A stretch of 64,000 nt of DNA from the IMG/VR virus record IMGVR_UViG_3300044730_001822, positions 62,001 through 126,000 of that record. One strand, given 5' to 3'. This document shows, piece by piece, positions 26,238 to 41,200 of this stretch. A program made the translations under genes and the position numbers. Under the pieces are notes generated by a model. That model was not told the origin of the DNA. It searched no databases and saw nothing but the letters and a program-made list of their open reading frames with translations. Position 1 is the first letter of the stretch. Every line of letters begins with the position of its first letter. This DNA comes from a virus.

Positions 26238-29200
26238 ATGATACGCACCGTAGATTTTTTACCTGAAATATTCCGCACACCTACCAACCGGCAGGTGTTA
26301 CACGCCACGCTGGATCAATTGGTACAGGAGCCGGCCTATCAACGATCGCAGGGATTTATTGGACGCCGTTATGGCCCAGGAGTCACTGTAGAGGATCGTT
26401 ATTTGACCGAGCCCGACAAAACACGCAGGGACTATCAGTTAGAAACAGCCACAGTATTTTTAGAAGAAGGCAATCGTCGCGCTGTTGATGCATTGACCTA
26501 TCCAGGTTATTTGGATGCCTTGAAAAGGCTCAACGGTCCAATCACACGGCCCGATGAATTATTCCAGCAAGAATATTACGCTGTAGATTTTTTTGTAGAC
26601 TATGATAAATTTGTAAATTTCAGCCAATATTATTGGTTGGCCCAGGGTCCCGAAGCAGTGACCTTGACCGCGCCAGGCGCCAATCAAGCATTTGATGTCG
26701 AACGCTATATCGTGGGTCAACAGACCTATACCACTGATCAGGTGAGATTGCTCAGTCCAGTGACCTGGAACAAGCCTGTGACATTCAGCAATGGCATGCG
26801 CATACGCTTTGTAGGCAATATCAAACCCTTGGCCTATCGTGGACAGGAATTTTACGTAGAAGGCGTGGGCACTGCCGATGGAATAAAACTACTGCCAGTC
26901 AGTAATTTTGTCATTCCCGAACTGTACAATTATCCAGTGTATATCAAGCGCGAGCCTGTGCCCTGGGACATTTATCCCTGGGACATGACGGCCTGGGATG
27001 GCAGCCAGATCATTCCTGGCACTGACATCGACTATATCACTATCAATCGCGCCAGCGAAGATCTAAATCCCTGGACACGCAGCAATCGCTGGTTCCATAT
27101 TGATGTATTGAATTATTCAGCAGAAATCAACGGGCAAACTCTGGTGCTGGATGACACTTTCCGTGGCAAGCGCCCTATCTTGGAATTCAGGCCTGGCATC
27201 AAACTCATCAACTTTGGTACCAAGGGCCTACAGCCCATCAGCCTGATTGACTATACCATAACCAATGCCTTTACCCAAGTGGCCGGCCAGACCAGCTGTA
27301 CCATCGACGGCATTGAGTTGTTTGCTGGCATGAAAGTTATTTTTGCTGGCGATCAAAATCCTCTAGTGGCACGTCAGGTCTATCTGGTAGAACAGATCAC
27401 ACCTGTGTTGGGCGAAGACAGCCTGCTGTATCTACAGCCCATAGAAGGGCAAGTGGCCGAAGAAGGGTCAGTCACTGTTTGTACTCTGGGACTGACGCAA
27501 CAGGGTTTTAGTTTTTACTACAGCAACGGCCAGTGGAGCACTGCGGCTGAATGCCAACAAAAGCACCGCATCAATCAAGCACCGTTGTACGACGTGTTTG
27601 ATACCAATGGTGTCAGTTTCAGTGACACCATGGTCTATCCTGAATCCACTTTTAGGGGCAGTCCTTTGTTCCAATATGCCGTGGGTGCAGGTGTATATGA
27701 CGCTGTGTTGAAATTTCCTTTGCAGTATGCATCAGTGGGCAACATTGGTGATATACTGTTTTGGTTTAATCTTTATCGTGATTCATTTACCTATCTCAAT
27801 GGACTGGTCACTGACACAGTGGGCCTGCGCACAGGATATGTGCATCAGTATGTGGCGAGAACAACATATAGACGTTTGATAGGTTATCAGACAGCCAGCT
27901 TTACACCCAACACTGCGGATACCGCAGTGGTCAGCCAGCAGCCGCAGATATTTGAATTTGACTATACTTCGGGTGCTGTTATCCTAGATGTGGCTGTTTG
28001 GCAGCAGGATCAGTATCCTGACATCACCAACATAGTCAAGGTCTCCGTCAACGACGAACTTCAGGATACCGATACCTATACCTATCGCATACTAGACGCT
28101 TTTAATCTTGAAGTCTATCCCGTGCCCGAATCCGGAGCTGGTGTAGGCGTGCAAACTGAAATCATCTTTGATGTAGATCCTGCACCTACCAGTTTGGTGG
28201 TAGCGGCTGTGCTCAGCGATCAGACCAGCAAAACTGCTTATTTTGCAGTGCCTACCAACCTCAGCGTCAACGCATTGAATCAGGATCTAACACAAGTTAC
28301 ACTGGGATCACTGCGCGATCATTTTGTTTCTATTTGCCAAAACATACAGGGATTTACCGGCAAGATTTTGGCTGCCAACAACAGTCGTGACCTGGGCAAT
28401 CTCATTCCCTATGGCACCAATCTAATACAAAATTCAGCAGCACTGGCTATACCTGCTGTGTTTCTAAGAGAACAAAGCTATTCAATTTCTTCAGCACTGG
28501 ATTTCAGCAGCGCCGAATATCAGAGATACAAAGATCTCATGCTGGATTTTATTTGGAAAAATGAATTCCTCGAAGAGACCACTGCCGAGATCTTGGACTC
28601 GGCCATCGACGCATTGAAATCCAATCGCAACAGCAGCAATCCGTTTTACTGGAGTGATATCATCACAGCTGGTATCTTTGAAAGCACAACATACAATTGG
28701 TTTGAAGGCGCCAGCAGGACCTTTGATCTGATCTATAACTATGATTTCAGCACAGCCAATTATCAAGGACTCAATGTTTATGTCAATGATGTGATATTGT
28801 GTAGAAACAGGGATTATGTTGTTGACACCCAAGTCAATACTGTGGTCATTGAACAAGATCTCTTGGCCGACGGTGATATTGTAGTCATACGCGAATACCA
28901 GCAGACCTATGGTAATTTTGTTCCAGCCACGCCCAGCAGTCTTAGACTGTATCCTGCTTATTTTCCTGAGATATATGTAGACAATACCTATGCCACGCCC
29001 ACCACTGTGATACGTGGACACGATGGCTCAATCACTCCGGCCTTTGGCGACTACAGGGATCAGGTTCTGCTTGAATTTGAAACACGCATCTACAGCAACA
29101 TCAGGGGCGCAGCAGAGTATCCTTTGGATTATACAGAGTTCCTGCCAGGCGCCTTCCGTGGTGTCACACAAGACAACATCAACAGCCAGACCATAATCAA

Positions 29201-32200
29201 CAATGAATTTGTGCGCTGGCTGGGTGCCAATCGCGTGGACTATAAACAACAGGATTACCAGGCCAATAATCAATATACCTGGAACTACAGCCAAAGTGGT
29301 GCTAGCCTGACCTATCCCAGTGGCCAAGATGCCGGCGGCGATATTCCCATGCCGGGCTATTGGCGCCAGGTCTATTGGTATTTTTATGACACCGACGAGC
29401 CACAGAACTATCCCTGGCAAATGCTGGGCTTTAGCAACCGGCCTGTATGGTGGGAAGAACAGTATGGTCCTGCCCCTTATACCTCGGGCAATCAATACAT
29501 GTGGGAAGACATACAGGAAGGTCGTATACGCGAGCCCGGCAATGAACGAGTAGACACAGTATATGCTAGACCGGGACTGTTACAGGTGCTGCCTGTGGAT
29601 GCCCAAGGACAACTGCTGTCACCGTTTGAATGTTTGGTAGCCGGCTTTAATCCTGCTACCTGGCAGGCCAATTGGAGCATTGGGGGAGGCTCGCCGGCCG
29701 AAACTGCTTGGCGCAAATCATCGGCCTGGCCCTTTGCCATGCAGAAATTACTGCTGTTGTTGCGTCCAGCACAGTATCTAAATTATTACATTGATCGTGA
29801 TAGATATCAATACAACGCGGAATTCAAACAATGGCTGTATCAACAGCGCAACAGATTGACAGCACAGGATCTGCAGATCTACGGCACAGGCACAGCCGTC
29901 AACAGTTATGTCAATTTCATTGTTGACTACAACAAGAGTTATGGATTGCCTGGCACAGAAAATCTCACTGCCAGACTAGATAATCTAGATGTGCGCTTGG
30001 CCTATCGCGTGGCTGGGTTCACAGACAAACGATATCTGCAGTTACTCAGTGATCGCAGCGGTCCCAACAGCAGCAATCTCAGTATATTGATACCCGATGA
30101 GAACTACAACATACTGCTGTATCGCAATGAAATCTTTGACAGCATCAACTACTCGGCAGTGACCATTGAACGCACCGATTCGGGCTGGGCTGTCTACGGC
30201 AACAGTTTAAGCAATCCATATTTCCAAATCTTGCCCAGTATCATCAACAACAACTATACCACGGTCAGGATCGGCAACACTACCATACGTATACAAAAAG
30301 ATTTTAGTGATACAGTTACCTTGATACCATATGGATATATCTTCCGCAGCGTCAACGCCGTGGTAGACTTTTTGATTTCCTATGGTCAATTTTTAAGTCT
30401 TTCGGGCTTGTCATACAATACTCTGGAAAATACCGTGCTGTTGACCTGGGAGCAGATGGCACAGGAGTATGTCTACTGGTACAATCAAGGTTGGTCAGTG
30501 GGCGCAATGATACAGCTCAATCCCAGCAGCACCCGTTTGGAATTTTACAGACAGAATGCAGTGGTCGTAAATCTCTTGGAAGCCAATCGTGAAGATATAC
30601 TGGTCAATCAAAACAAGCAGGCACTGCAGATCCGAGACTACAGCGTCTACAGAGATGGCAATCTCTTTGAGCTGACATCACTGAACGAAAATACCATTGG
30701 TTATGTTAACTTGAAACTGACCAATTACGAAAACATCATCATACTTGACAACGTAACAGATTTTGGTGACGTGATCTATGAACCCCTGACTGGACTGCGC
30801 CAGGGCCGATTGATATACCAAGGCATTAAATCTGCTGGCTGGAATGGTACCATGGATGCGCCAGGTTTTATCATCAATTTGTCATCGGTAGCAGAGTGGG
30901 ATACGGGCCTGAAATATGCCAAAGGCCAAGTGGTAAAATTCAAGAACTTTTATTATCAGGCCAATACTACAGTTGACCCGTCAGATACATTTGACTACAA
31001 CCTTTGGACCAAGATAATTTACCGTCCTGATCAGGAAGGTATGCTGCCAAATCTAGCGCTCAAGGCTGTACAAAGTACCGAGTATTACAATCAGCACAGC
31101 AACAACCTCAACGTAGATTCTGAAGTACTGGGATTTGGCATCACTGGATTTAGGCCCAGAGAGTATATGGCCAGTATCGAACTGGATGAAGTCAGCCAGA
31201 TGAATGCCTATCAAGACTTTATCGGCGTCAAAGGCACACCACGCAGTCTTTATTTCTATGATCAGGCCAAAGTAGCCGGTGATGATCTGTCCTATGATAT
31301 CTATGAAAACTGGGCTATACAGCGTGCCACCTATGGTGCCACCGCTACCAATGCCTTTGTTGACTTTACACTGGATGCCACGGCACTGACCAGCAATCCC
31401 AGCACTAGCCAATTTGTTGTAGCAGGCGAGACCACAGAAGCCGATCAGGCCACGCTCATAACAGATCTTTATGCCACCAGCTATCCTATCAAGACCACAG
31501 AGATATTGCCGCTGTTGACACAAGAAAATCCTGATGTATTCTTGCCCACTGCTGGTTATGTTGAAAGCCAAGATGTAGAAGTGCAGATATTCAGCATTGA
31601 AGATCTCAACAGTGTGACTGCGCAACTGGACAAAATTACTAATCTAGCAGAGATATGGGTAGCCAAGGTCAATCAAAGCGAGTGGGCAGTGTACAAATGC
31701 CAGAATCTACAATCCACCCTGGTACTGGCCCAAGATAACTTGGATGGTCAGACCTTACTGGTATTTGATCTTGATCACGGTTTGGTCAATGATCAGATCA
31801 TAATCATCAAAGAATTCAACGAGGCATTGCAAGGAGCATTCCGCGTGGTCAGTGTGACATCCACTACATCGGTATTGATTGCAGAATCTCTGCCCGATGA
31901 TGTTACTACACTGATAGGCTCTGGCATAGTATTTCAACTGGAAAATGTACGTGTGGCACAGCCCAGTGACATAGCAGACATGAACATATTGTATCAGTTG
32001 GTGTCTACCAACAAGGTATGGGTAGACGACAACGGCCAGGGCCGCTGGGAAACATTGGAAAAACAAAATCCCTATACCGAACAAGCCGCTTATGAATATT
32101 CGGGCACAGTTAATTTTGGATCATCGGTGATACAGACCGCAGACAGCGGCAATCTATTGATCGGAGCACCGGGCAGTTATTCGTCGGGCGCAGTGATACC

Positions 32201-35200
32201 ATATACCCATGTGGCCAACACTTACGTGGCTGGTTCTCCCCTGACCATACCTTCGCTGTGGACAGGTTACGGTGACTTTGGCCGTGTGGGAGATTCTTCT
32301 GGCAATGATTGGGCAGCTTTTTCAGTAGGCCTATATACGCTACCGGGAATTTTCACAGACTACCGTGTGGTAGCAATGAAGAAAAACAATCAAGGATTCC
32401 AGCCACGACAACTGCTGTCGGGCGGCAGCAGTGGTACCGCAGGTGCGTTTGTAGGCCAGATCAAGTTCAGCGAAGACTATAATTGGTTGTATGTCAGTAA
32501 CCCATCTGAAAGACTGGTTCGGGTATATCAAAGGAATCCCTGGCAAGAGCAGACAGCAGAATTTCTCTGTACTGGCCGCAGGGCATTGTTTGAATTCAGC
32601 GACAGTGTTCGGGTCACTGATGGTTCTCAAATCAGCGTAAGATTAAATCTCGACAATGATAATTTGCTGGCATATAATCAAGAGTACACTGCTACGACCA
32701 CTACGGTACGTCTTAGAGTCCCACCACCGCCACCATTTACAGTCACCACTGACATCACCATTGCCACATCCGAATTTACTGTACAATCTACTGCTAATCT
32801 AGGCATTGGACAGTTGGTCAGTGGCATAGGTGTGCCTGGTAACACTAAAATTATTGCTGTAGATGACGCCACCAATGTAGTCACGGTCAGCCAACTGTTT
32901 ACAGCCACAGCCCAAGATATCAATTTAACCATAACCAACATAATCTATATAGGTCGCTGGACCACTGATCCTGAACCTGGTTATTGGGGTTCGGCACGTA
33001 ATCCTTTGATACCCAATGGCGGCCTTAGAACCTTCCCCATTGATATGCTGGCCGGTGCCACATCGGATCCGGGTTCGGTAGGAGTATACTACAACGGACA
33101 ATTGTTACGTCCCAATAATTTTCCCGAGATTGATGGCGACTATACCTACGATTTCCCCAATCGGCAAGTGATATTCAATTTTACACCACCGGCTGCCGGT
33201 GCGCAGGCAGTGACTTATCAGTCAAGCGAATACTATTCTGAACTGGCCACAGTCAATGATCCTGACAGTTATAATTTTACCTTTGGATCTAGTTGTGCTA
33301 CCAATCAAGACGGATCGTTGTTAGCAGTAGGCGATGCCGATACCAATACCAGTACCGTGGTTAATGATCACGACGGTTTGGTTTATGTCTATGATCGGGG
33401 TATCGTGCGGCACATGGTATCTAATGTGGCACAGAGCTTGTATTCTACGCCAGCCAATATCATTGGACAACCGCAGGTCTGGCTCAACGGCCAGATGCTG
33501 TATGAAGACACTGACGTAACATTTGGCAGTTTTGTATATGAGCCTGCGGGCAATGTCAGCGATCCTGTGTACACAGGTCCGGCCAACATCAGCATCAACA
33601 CCGGCGTGGCTGGCAACATAGGCGACATACTGGATATTTCCTACAACAATTTTAAAATCACTCAAGCGGTAAGCAATCCGCAGGCCAATGTTGGTAACAG
33701 TGAGTTCGGCGCAGCAGTAAGTTTAAATGGTTATGGATCTGCCTTGATAGTAGGCGCTCCTAATGGCAATACCATATCAATCAATACTGGATTCGCCGCC
33801 CGCATTGAAAATCAAGCAGCTGTCTATGGATCCATCACTGGCACTACAATCAATCCCACTGTGTCTAGAAATTCCGATCTGCGTATCAATGACTATTATG
33901 TAAAATTTGCGCAGGCAGATGTATCTAATGTGTCTTTATCTACCAACTGTACTATCACCACTGCTGCTGCGCACGGGTATTACACTGGAGAAATAGTTAA
34001 ACTAGGCAACATCAATGGCGGCGTGCTATATCTCAACACAGTAGAAAGCGGCCGCGGATACTTTGCCAAAGTGACTGGTCCTACCACATTCAATATCTTT
34101 GATTACGGCAATGTATCTAATGTTTCGTTAGGCACAGTGATAACGGTGACCAGTAACGTGGCCAATTACATAGGCTATGGGCAATCTTTTGGATCAGTGT
34201 TTAGCAACGTGGAAATATCGGGCGTACAAGGTATAGCCAATCTCAACAGCACTGCTGCCAATCCTTACTGGATGGCTCGTCGGGCCAATGGAAACAGTGC
34301 CACACAGTTTGAAGTGCTTCGTGGCGTGGGCATCAGCAGTATTATCAGCGGCACCGATGACGATGGAGCCACGGCAGTGACCATAGTCAACACATTTACC
34401 AATCCACAGTTGCAGCGAGGTGCTCGCGTGGCCATACAAAGTCCTACCACTGGATTGAATAATTTAGTGTTCTATGCCGGTGAAGTAGACAACATTGGCC
34501 GTAACTTTGTTTTGTATCAAAATCCAGAGCTAACATCTCCTGTGGTGCCCACAGGCAATACAACAAATCTCAATGGTACATTGGGAGTCTACATCGACGG
34601 CACCGGCTGGGGCAACTATGCCAGCGGCGGCCAGGTCCTGCGATATTTCAACACCACAGGATCTTTACCAGCATACAATGCCAATGTCAGCCAAGGTTGG
34701 GCATTTGATGACAGCCTCAACGGCGTGGTCAATGTCATCAACAGCAAGAATATACCTAATTTACAAGCAGCCAATGCCGCAGGAAAGTTACAATTATCTA
34801 TTATAGATCTAGCAGCCGGTGTGCCTAATAATCTATTGACCTTGGCGCCAGGCACTGAAAACAACAATAGAATTGGCTATAACAGCAGTGCATTGAAGTC
34901 TCTGGGAATTTTACCTTACTATACTGGCGGCGCACAGATATTTGGCGGCAGCTACCCAACCCTGGGTGCTAGGTTTGGATATCGCATAGATCAAGACTGG
35001 ACCACTGATCAAGTAGTTATCAGCAGTGAATTTGGTACCACGGCCGCTGGCACTACCTTTGACAAAGACACCACAACATTTGACAGTCGCACCACTAGAT
35101 TTGAAGACCTCTATCTCAAGTCTGGGTCAGTTGATGTCTATGATTTGTTACCCAGCGCCAACCCAACACCGGATAACCCCAGTAAGTTGGTATGGGATCG

Positions 35201-38200
35201 ACAGTTACAAGATTATCTGGTACGGTCCGGCCAAGAGTTTGGACACAGTGTCAGCATAGCAGGAAACAATATCATCATAGGCTCGCCTATGTATACGGTC
35301 AATGATGTAGCACAGGGCCGCGCACTGATATTCTCAGGACTGCGTACCGGTTGGAAAACCATACGTCTGGAACCAAATCAGGTTGATGTACATCTATTGA
35401 ATGAAGTGACCATTTACAACAAAGAATCTAAAGTTACTATCAACTATCTAGATTTCATCGATCCCATACAAGGTCGTATCCTGGGTGCAGCTCAGCAGAA
35501 CATTGATCTTATATCACCTACAGATCCAGCAGGATACAACAATGGCGATGTCAACAACATTGGCGTCAATTGGGGAGAAGTACAACTGGGATATATCTGG
35601 TGGGATACCACTAACATTAGATTCTTGGAATATCATACGCAAGATATCAACTTATCGGCGAGAATCTGGGGAGGAGTCTTTCCAGGCAGTTCCGCTGATG
35701 TTTATCAGTGGATCGAAAGTTTAGTACCGCCGGCAGAGTATACTGGGCCCGGCGTGGCCAGAGATATCACCAGCTATTCCTCCTATGATGTAATCACAGA
35801 TACCAATAGTATTATAACCAAGTACTATTTCTGGGTATCGGATTTGACCAGCGTACTGCCCTATTCCAACAAAACGCTGAGCCTACAATCTATACAACAG
35901 TACATTCTTAACCCGCGCAGTTCTGGAATAAGTTATATTGCCGCTATCAATCCCAGCACTGTGGCCATATACAACAGCAATTCGGATTTTGTAGCCCAAG
36001 AGAATGTCCTGCATATTTCCTACGATATCGTACCACAGGACAACAACATACACGTAGAGTATGACCTCATACAGCAGGACAATCCCAGGCAGTTCATGGA
36101 TGATGCTACCTATGAAAAATTTGTAGATTCCTTTGCAGGTATTGACGCTATTGGAAATCCCGTTCCCGATCCAAATCTTCCACCGGGACTGCTGTATGGC
36201 ATCAGTTTTGATCCTCGCCAGAGTATGTTCCGCGATAGATTCTTGGCTCTAAAAAATTACATATCTCGTGTGAACGAAATATTGATGACTTTTACTTTTT
36301 CTGAAGAGTCTTCCATGGACTTTTTAAACAGCCAAGAAGAACCTCCAGCAGCCGGAGAACTAGAAAGTCCCGGCCAGTTATGGTGGAATTTCCAAGTGGC
36401 TAATCTGACAGAATTGGGATATCAAGACCTCGATTCAGTGCCGCTGGGCTATAGATACCTCGTGACACAAGACAGCAGATATAACAATTTCTGGACCATT
36501 CATCAGGTCACTGGTGCAGTAGGTTCGCGTACTACTGTAGTCATACGTGTGCAAACTTACAAGACATCTCAATATTGGAGTTATGTCAACTGGTATGCAG
36601 AAGGATTCGATCCTTTGCAACGACCTTTGTTTGTTGTAGAAACACTGGCACAGGCGCAAGAGTTGTTATTGCCCGATAATGGCGTGGTACAAGTGACCAT
36701 GGATAATCCTTTGGGATTTGAATTATATCAAAATCGTGTGATAGACAGTTATAGGGACACTACCACATTAGAGTGGGTAACCGTTACAGAATTTACCAGA
36801 GTAGGATTAGAAAACGGTACTGTGCAAATCAGCGATTTGATCTATGATTATTCTAAATTGATCAACCCTGATCAGCCGCCACAGATTGAAACACGCCAGA
36901 TCATCAACAGCATCAACTTTGAAATCTTGGTTGATTCTAGATTGATACTGCGCAATCAAGCCATGGGCCTGATGTTTAATTTTATTCTTGGCGAACAGAT
37001 TGACTGTAATTGGCTATACAAAACATCCTTGATTGACATCACTCATCCAGTGAGAAAACTGTTGCCATACAGAACCTTCAAACGAGACAATCAAGATTTT
37101 GTCTACGGATACATTGAAGAAGTAAAACCTTACCACGTGTTTATCAAAGATTTTAGTTTGGTTTATACTGCTGGACCTGATCTTTACCCTGGAGATATCA
37201 CTGATTTTGATGTGCCCGCAACCTTTAATGCCCAGTATGATCGTTATATCAGTCCCATACTTGAAAACGACGTTGACTATCCCAACTATGACAAGTACGG
37301 TATCTATGGTGTTGGTCCTTATGCACAATTCAAAGGCTACATTGGTCCAACCAGCAATTCAGGAAACACTGTACTGACAGTTACAGAATTGCTCAAAGGT
37401 CAGATATATGTGGGCGCCACAGTTACTGGCGGCATTGTACAAGCATCAGGTTCTACTATATTAGCTTACCTAGGACAGAATCAAGAAGGACAGAATCAGT
37501 ACAAGATCAGTGGTTACTATACCTATGAGTCAGATACCGGTACCATGGAAATAAATGGTATATGGTCCACTATTCCTTATCGCAATTGGTACAACAACTA
37601 TGGATTAAGAGTCATTGATATCATGGTTACCAATCCTGGCAGCGGATATGCAGTGGCTCCTACGGTTACAGTCAATGGCGTGACTTCAGATCCAGTCAAG
37701 GCTCGTGCTATATTAAACAGCAACAGCGGAATCAATAATATCCTGATAGAATACAGCGGCGGAAGATATCTAACACAGCCAACCGTGACTCTTTCCGCTC
37801 CCGATAGCGAAGACGGTGTACAGGCCACTGCTTATCCTGTGACCGATGCACAGCCTGTAAGGAATTTTGAAACCACACTGGTTTATAATCGTATGAATCT
37901 GCGTCCCACGTTTACAGAATGGATAGCAGGCTTTACCTACTTCCAAGGAGACTTGGTAAAATTTAACAATGCAGTCTACGCCAGCAATTTTGATTACAAC
38001 CAAAATTCACAGTTTGATTTTACCAATTGGACTTTGGTTCCACCTGGAGAGTTAGAAGGTGTTGATCGCACCTATGGGTACTATCAAGGCAACAGTGAAC
38101 TGCCTGGATTGGATCTAGATCAGTTGATTTCGGGTCTGACCTATCCTGGAGTGGTCACGGGCCGCAGATATCTGGGATCGTGGGATACCAGCCCTTGGAG

Positions 38201-41200
38201 CCTTGATCCTTTTGAATCAGACAACTCTAGAGTACAGACTATCATAGCCGGTGGCACTTATCCTGACAGGTCATTGCCGGGAGACTACGCAGGCATACCT
38301 CCGCTGGAGGCCTGGGATGTCAATGTCTACGGTGGTGCTTATGTAGATGCTTACAGCAGTCACGCTCCCGAAGAACTGGTACCTGGCGCAGTATTTGATA
38401 CTCTTGACTTTACTGTTCGCACAGTGCCCGGACAAGATAACATTGGACTAGGCTGGACCAGTCCTTTGCAGGGCCGCATCTATCAAGGCGATGCCCAGCA
38501 AGATACATTTAGTTTCCAATCGCTGATTAAATTCCCCGAGCAGGTCATAGTTTTCCGTAAAAATTCCAACGATACCAAAGTTAGACTAGAAGAAACAGTT
38601 GATTATACAGTCAATTGGCCAGATCTCACAGTGACTATTAACACTGTGCCTGCAGCTGATGAGAAAATAGCAGTTATTGCTGTGGGCCTCGGCGGCGGCA
38701 ATCAACTGCTGCGTTACAGTGAAATTACCGATGCCGGTATAGCAGCCGATGGCACTATTGATGTACCCGTGCAGTACGATGCTGTTTACTCTTTACCAGT
38801 ATTTGTTGATGGTAATGCTTTGATACTCAACACAGACTACAGCATCACTGAATATCAGCCAGTTGCAGAACCCGATGCCAATGATATAACCATAACCCGA
38901 ATTACTTTTGCCAATGCCGTGGCAGCAGGTTCTCGCATTGACTACACAGTGCTGGGCGAAGGCACTGGTTCCGAGACCTATGATTACAGCCTACCCACTA
39001 CTGCAGAAATAACATTATCTGGCACCACAGGCAATATTTCTTCTATAGATTTTTCGGGAACGAATCCCATCGCAGCCATAGTAGAAGTCAACGGCCTGCG
39101 GCTGCGTGGCCCTCACTGTGTAACATACACAGGCGACGGTGAGACTTTGACTTTTGCTGCCGGTTGGCAAAAAGATGTGCCCGTAGAATCTATCGTAGCC
39201 AGTGACGTAGTGGTCTATGTCAATGATCAAGAAACCGAATTCTGGGACGGACAGTTTGTTGCACAACATGATGCATATGAAATTACATTCAATACCTTTA
39301 CACCCGAGTTGGGAGCCAGGATCGTCATTGCTGTATGGACTGCATCTGAGTATGTGTTTGATTTTGATGCTGAAACTATCACAGTAGATGCCAGTTATTC
39401 AGGCAGTGATGTTTATATCACTACTTGGCAAGAAACAGCGCAGCAGAATTTCTTAAACACAGTAACAGTGGGTCAATCTATCATACCAGTGGCCATAGAT
39501 ACATCCATCAATACCAGAGCAAGTTGGTCTAATGGTAGTTCTGTCATGACAGTGGGATTCCAGACCACGGGATTTTGGAATCGTGATGGCATAGGTTTTG
39601 ATTATCCTGCCTATGGGTCGGGTGTCACGCAAGGCGATACCAACCCCAATGGCGCACCCAATCCAGCCAATACTGCGGTATTATCACAGATGCTGGGATA
39701 CGGCAATACCATAATAGTGTTGGATGTGTCGGGTATCAACGTAGGCGACATTGTGGAAGGCTCGGGCATAACCGAAGATGTTGCAGTGACACAGATATTG
39801 GGTTTCAAGAATAGATACCTCCAGGATAATTGGGCGGTATCAGTCAATGCTAATTTACTGGCCAATGGTTTGGTATGGAACAGGCAGTACTCTAATAGCA
39901 CAACCCCGTATCTACAAAGCACGCTCTACGGCATCAGTACCGGACCTTACATCACTTTGGTAGACAGCGACAACAATGTTTTGTACAGCAACAATGCCAT
40001 AGATTGGAATTATACCAATCTCATACCCGAATCGCAATTGCGCGGCGTGGCCAACGGAAACATAGGCAGCATCAATTATTACATAGCAGTAGGGCAGGAT
40101 AGTTCTGTGTTAGTCAGCACCGACGGCATAGACTGGGCACCACAAAATTCAATACTGCCTTATAGTAATATTGACTTTAGTTCTATAACATATGGCAATG
40201 GTAAGTTTGTGGCAGTGGGTGATCAAGGAAACATCTTTGTGACATCGGATGCTGTGAACTGGTCACAGGCCAATAGTGGAACCATTGAAGATTTATCGTC
40301 GGTGACCTATCACGGAAACGTATTTGCAGCCACTGGCAGTAATGCTATGATTTTAATCAGCGACGACGCAGTGACTTGGACCAGACGTTGGTTGAACTAT
40401 GTATCAAATATTGCTGTAATAGACAGCGGATGGGGATACACACAAGTACCAAATGTAACCATTGCCAATGCAGTGGCCAACTTAGGTATCACTGCCACTG
40501 CATTTGCAGCCATTGAAGGCGGTGTGGGCAATATATCAGTAATCAACGGCAGCGCAGGATTTAGTCGCGCACCTAATGTAGTGATATCTCAAAATAATGT
40601 CGCCAGCTTTACAGGCAATGTTGGCACAGGTGCTCAGGCTGTTGCGGTATTAGGCACTACTGGACCTGTGGGATATGTTGCATTGGTTGTGCCAGGTCAG
40701 GGATATAATTATCCTCCTACAATATCATTTGTAGGCGGCAACGGCATAGGCGCCACAGCCAGTTCAAATGTTGCCAATGGAAAAATCACAGATATCACTT
40801 TGATAACTGGTGGATCGGGATATACCGTTGGATCGGGCAACGTACAAGTTGTGATCACTCCCACCGGCGGAGATACTCCCACTGCCGTGGCCAATGCTAT
40901 CGCCATGGCCACCAGTTCAGTTGCATCTATCACAGTCACTGCCGCAGGCAACGGATATACATCCTATGATCTAATCACAGAATCTAATGTGGTTCCTTTG
41001 ATATCGTTTGAATCTTATATGGTACAAGGCAGAAGCAGCCTTTACACACAAGGCAACATAGGACAAAACTTTATCAATGTAGAAAGCGTGGCCAATCTTG
41101 AAATTGGCAACGAGATCGAGTTCACAGACAGCAACGCCAATATGGTATACAGTGGCGTCATTACCAGCATTTACCCTGGAAATCTTGCTATTGGTGTTAA

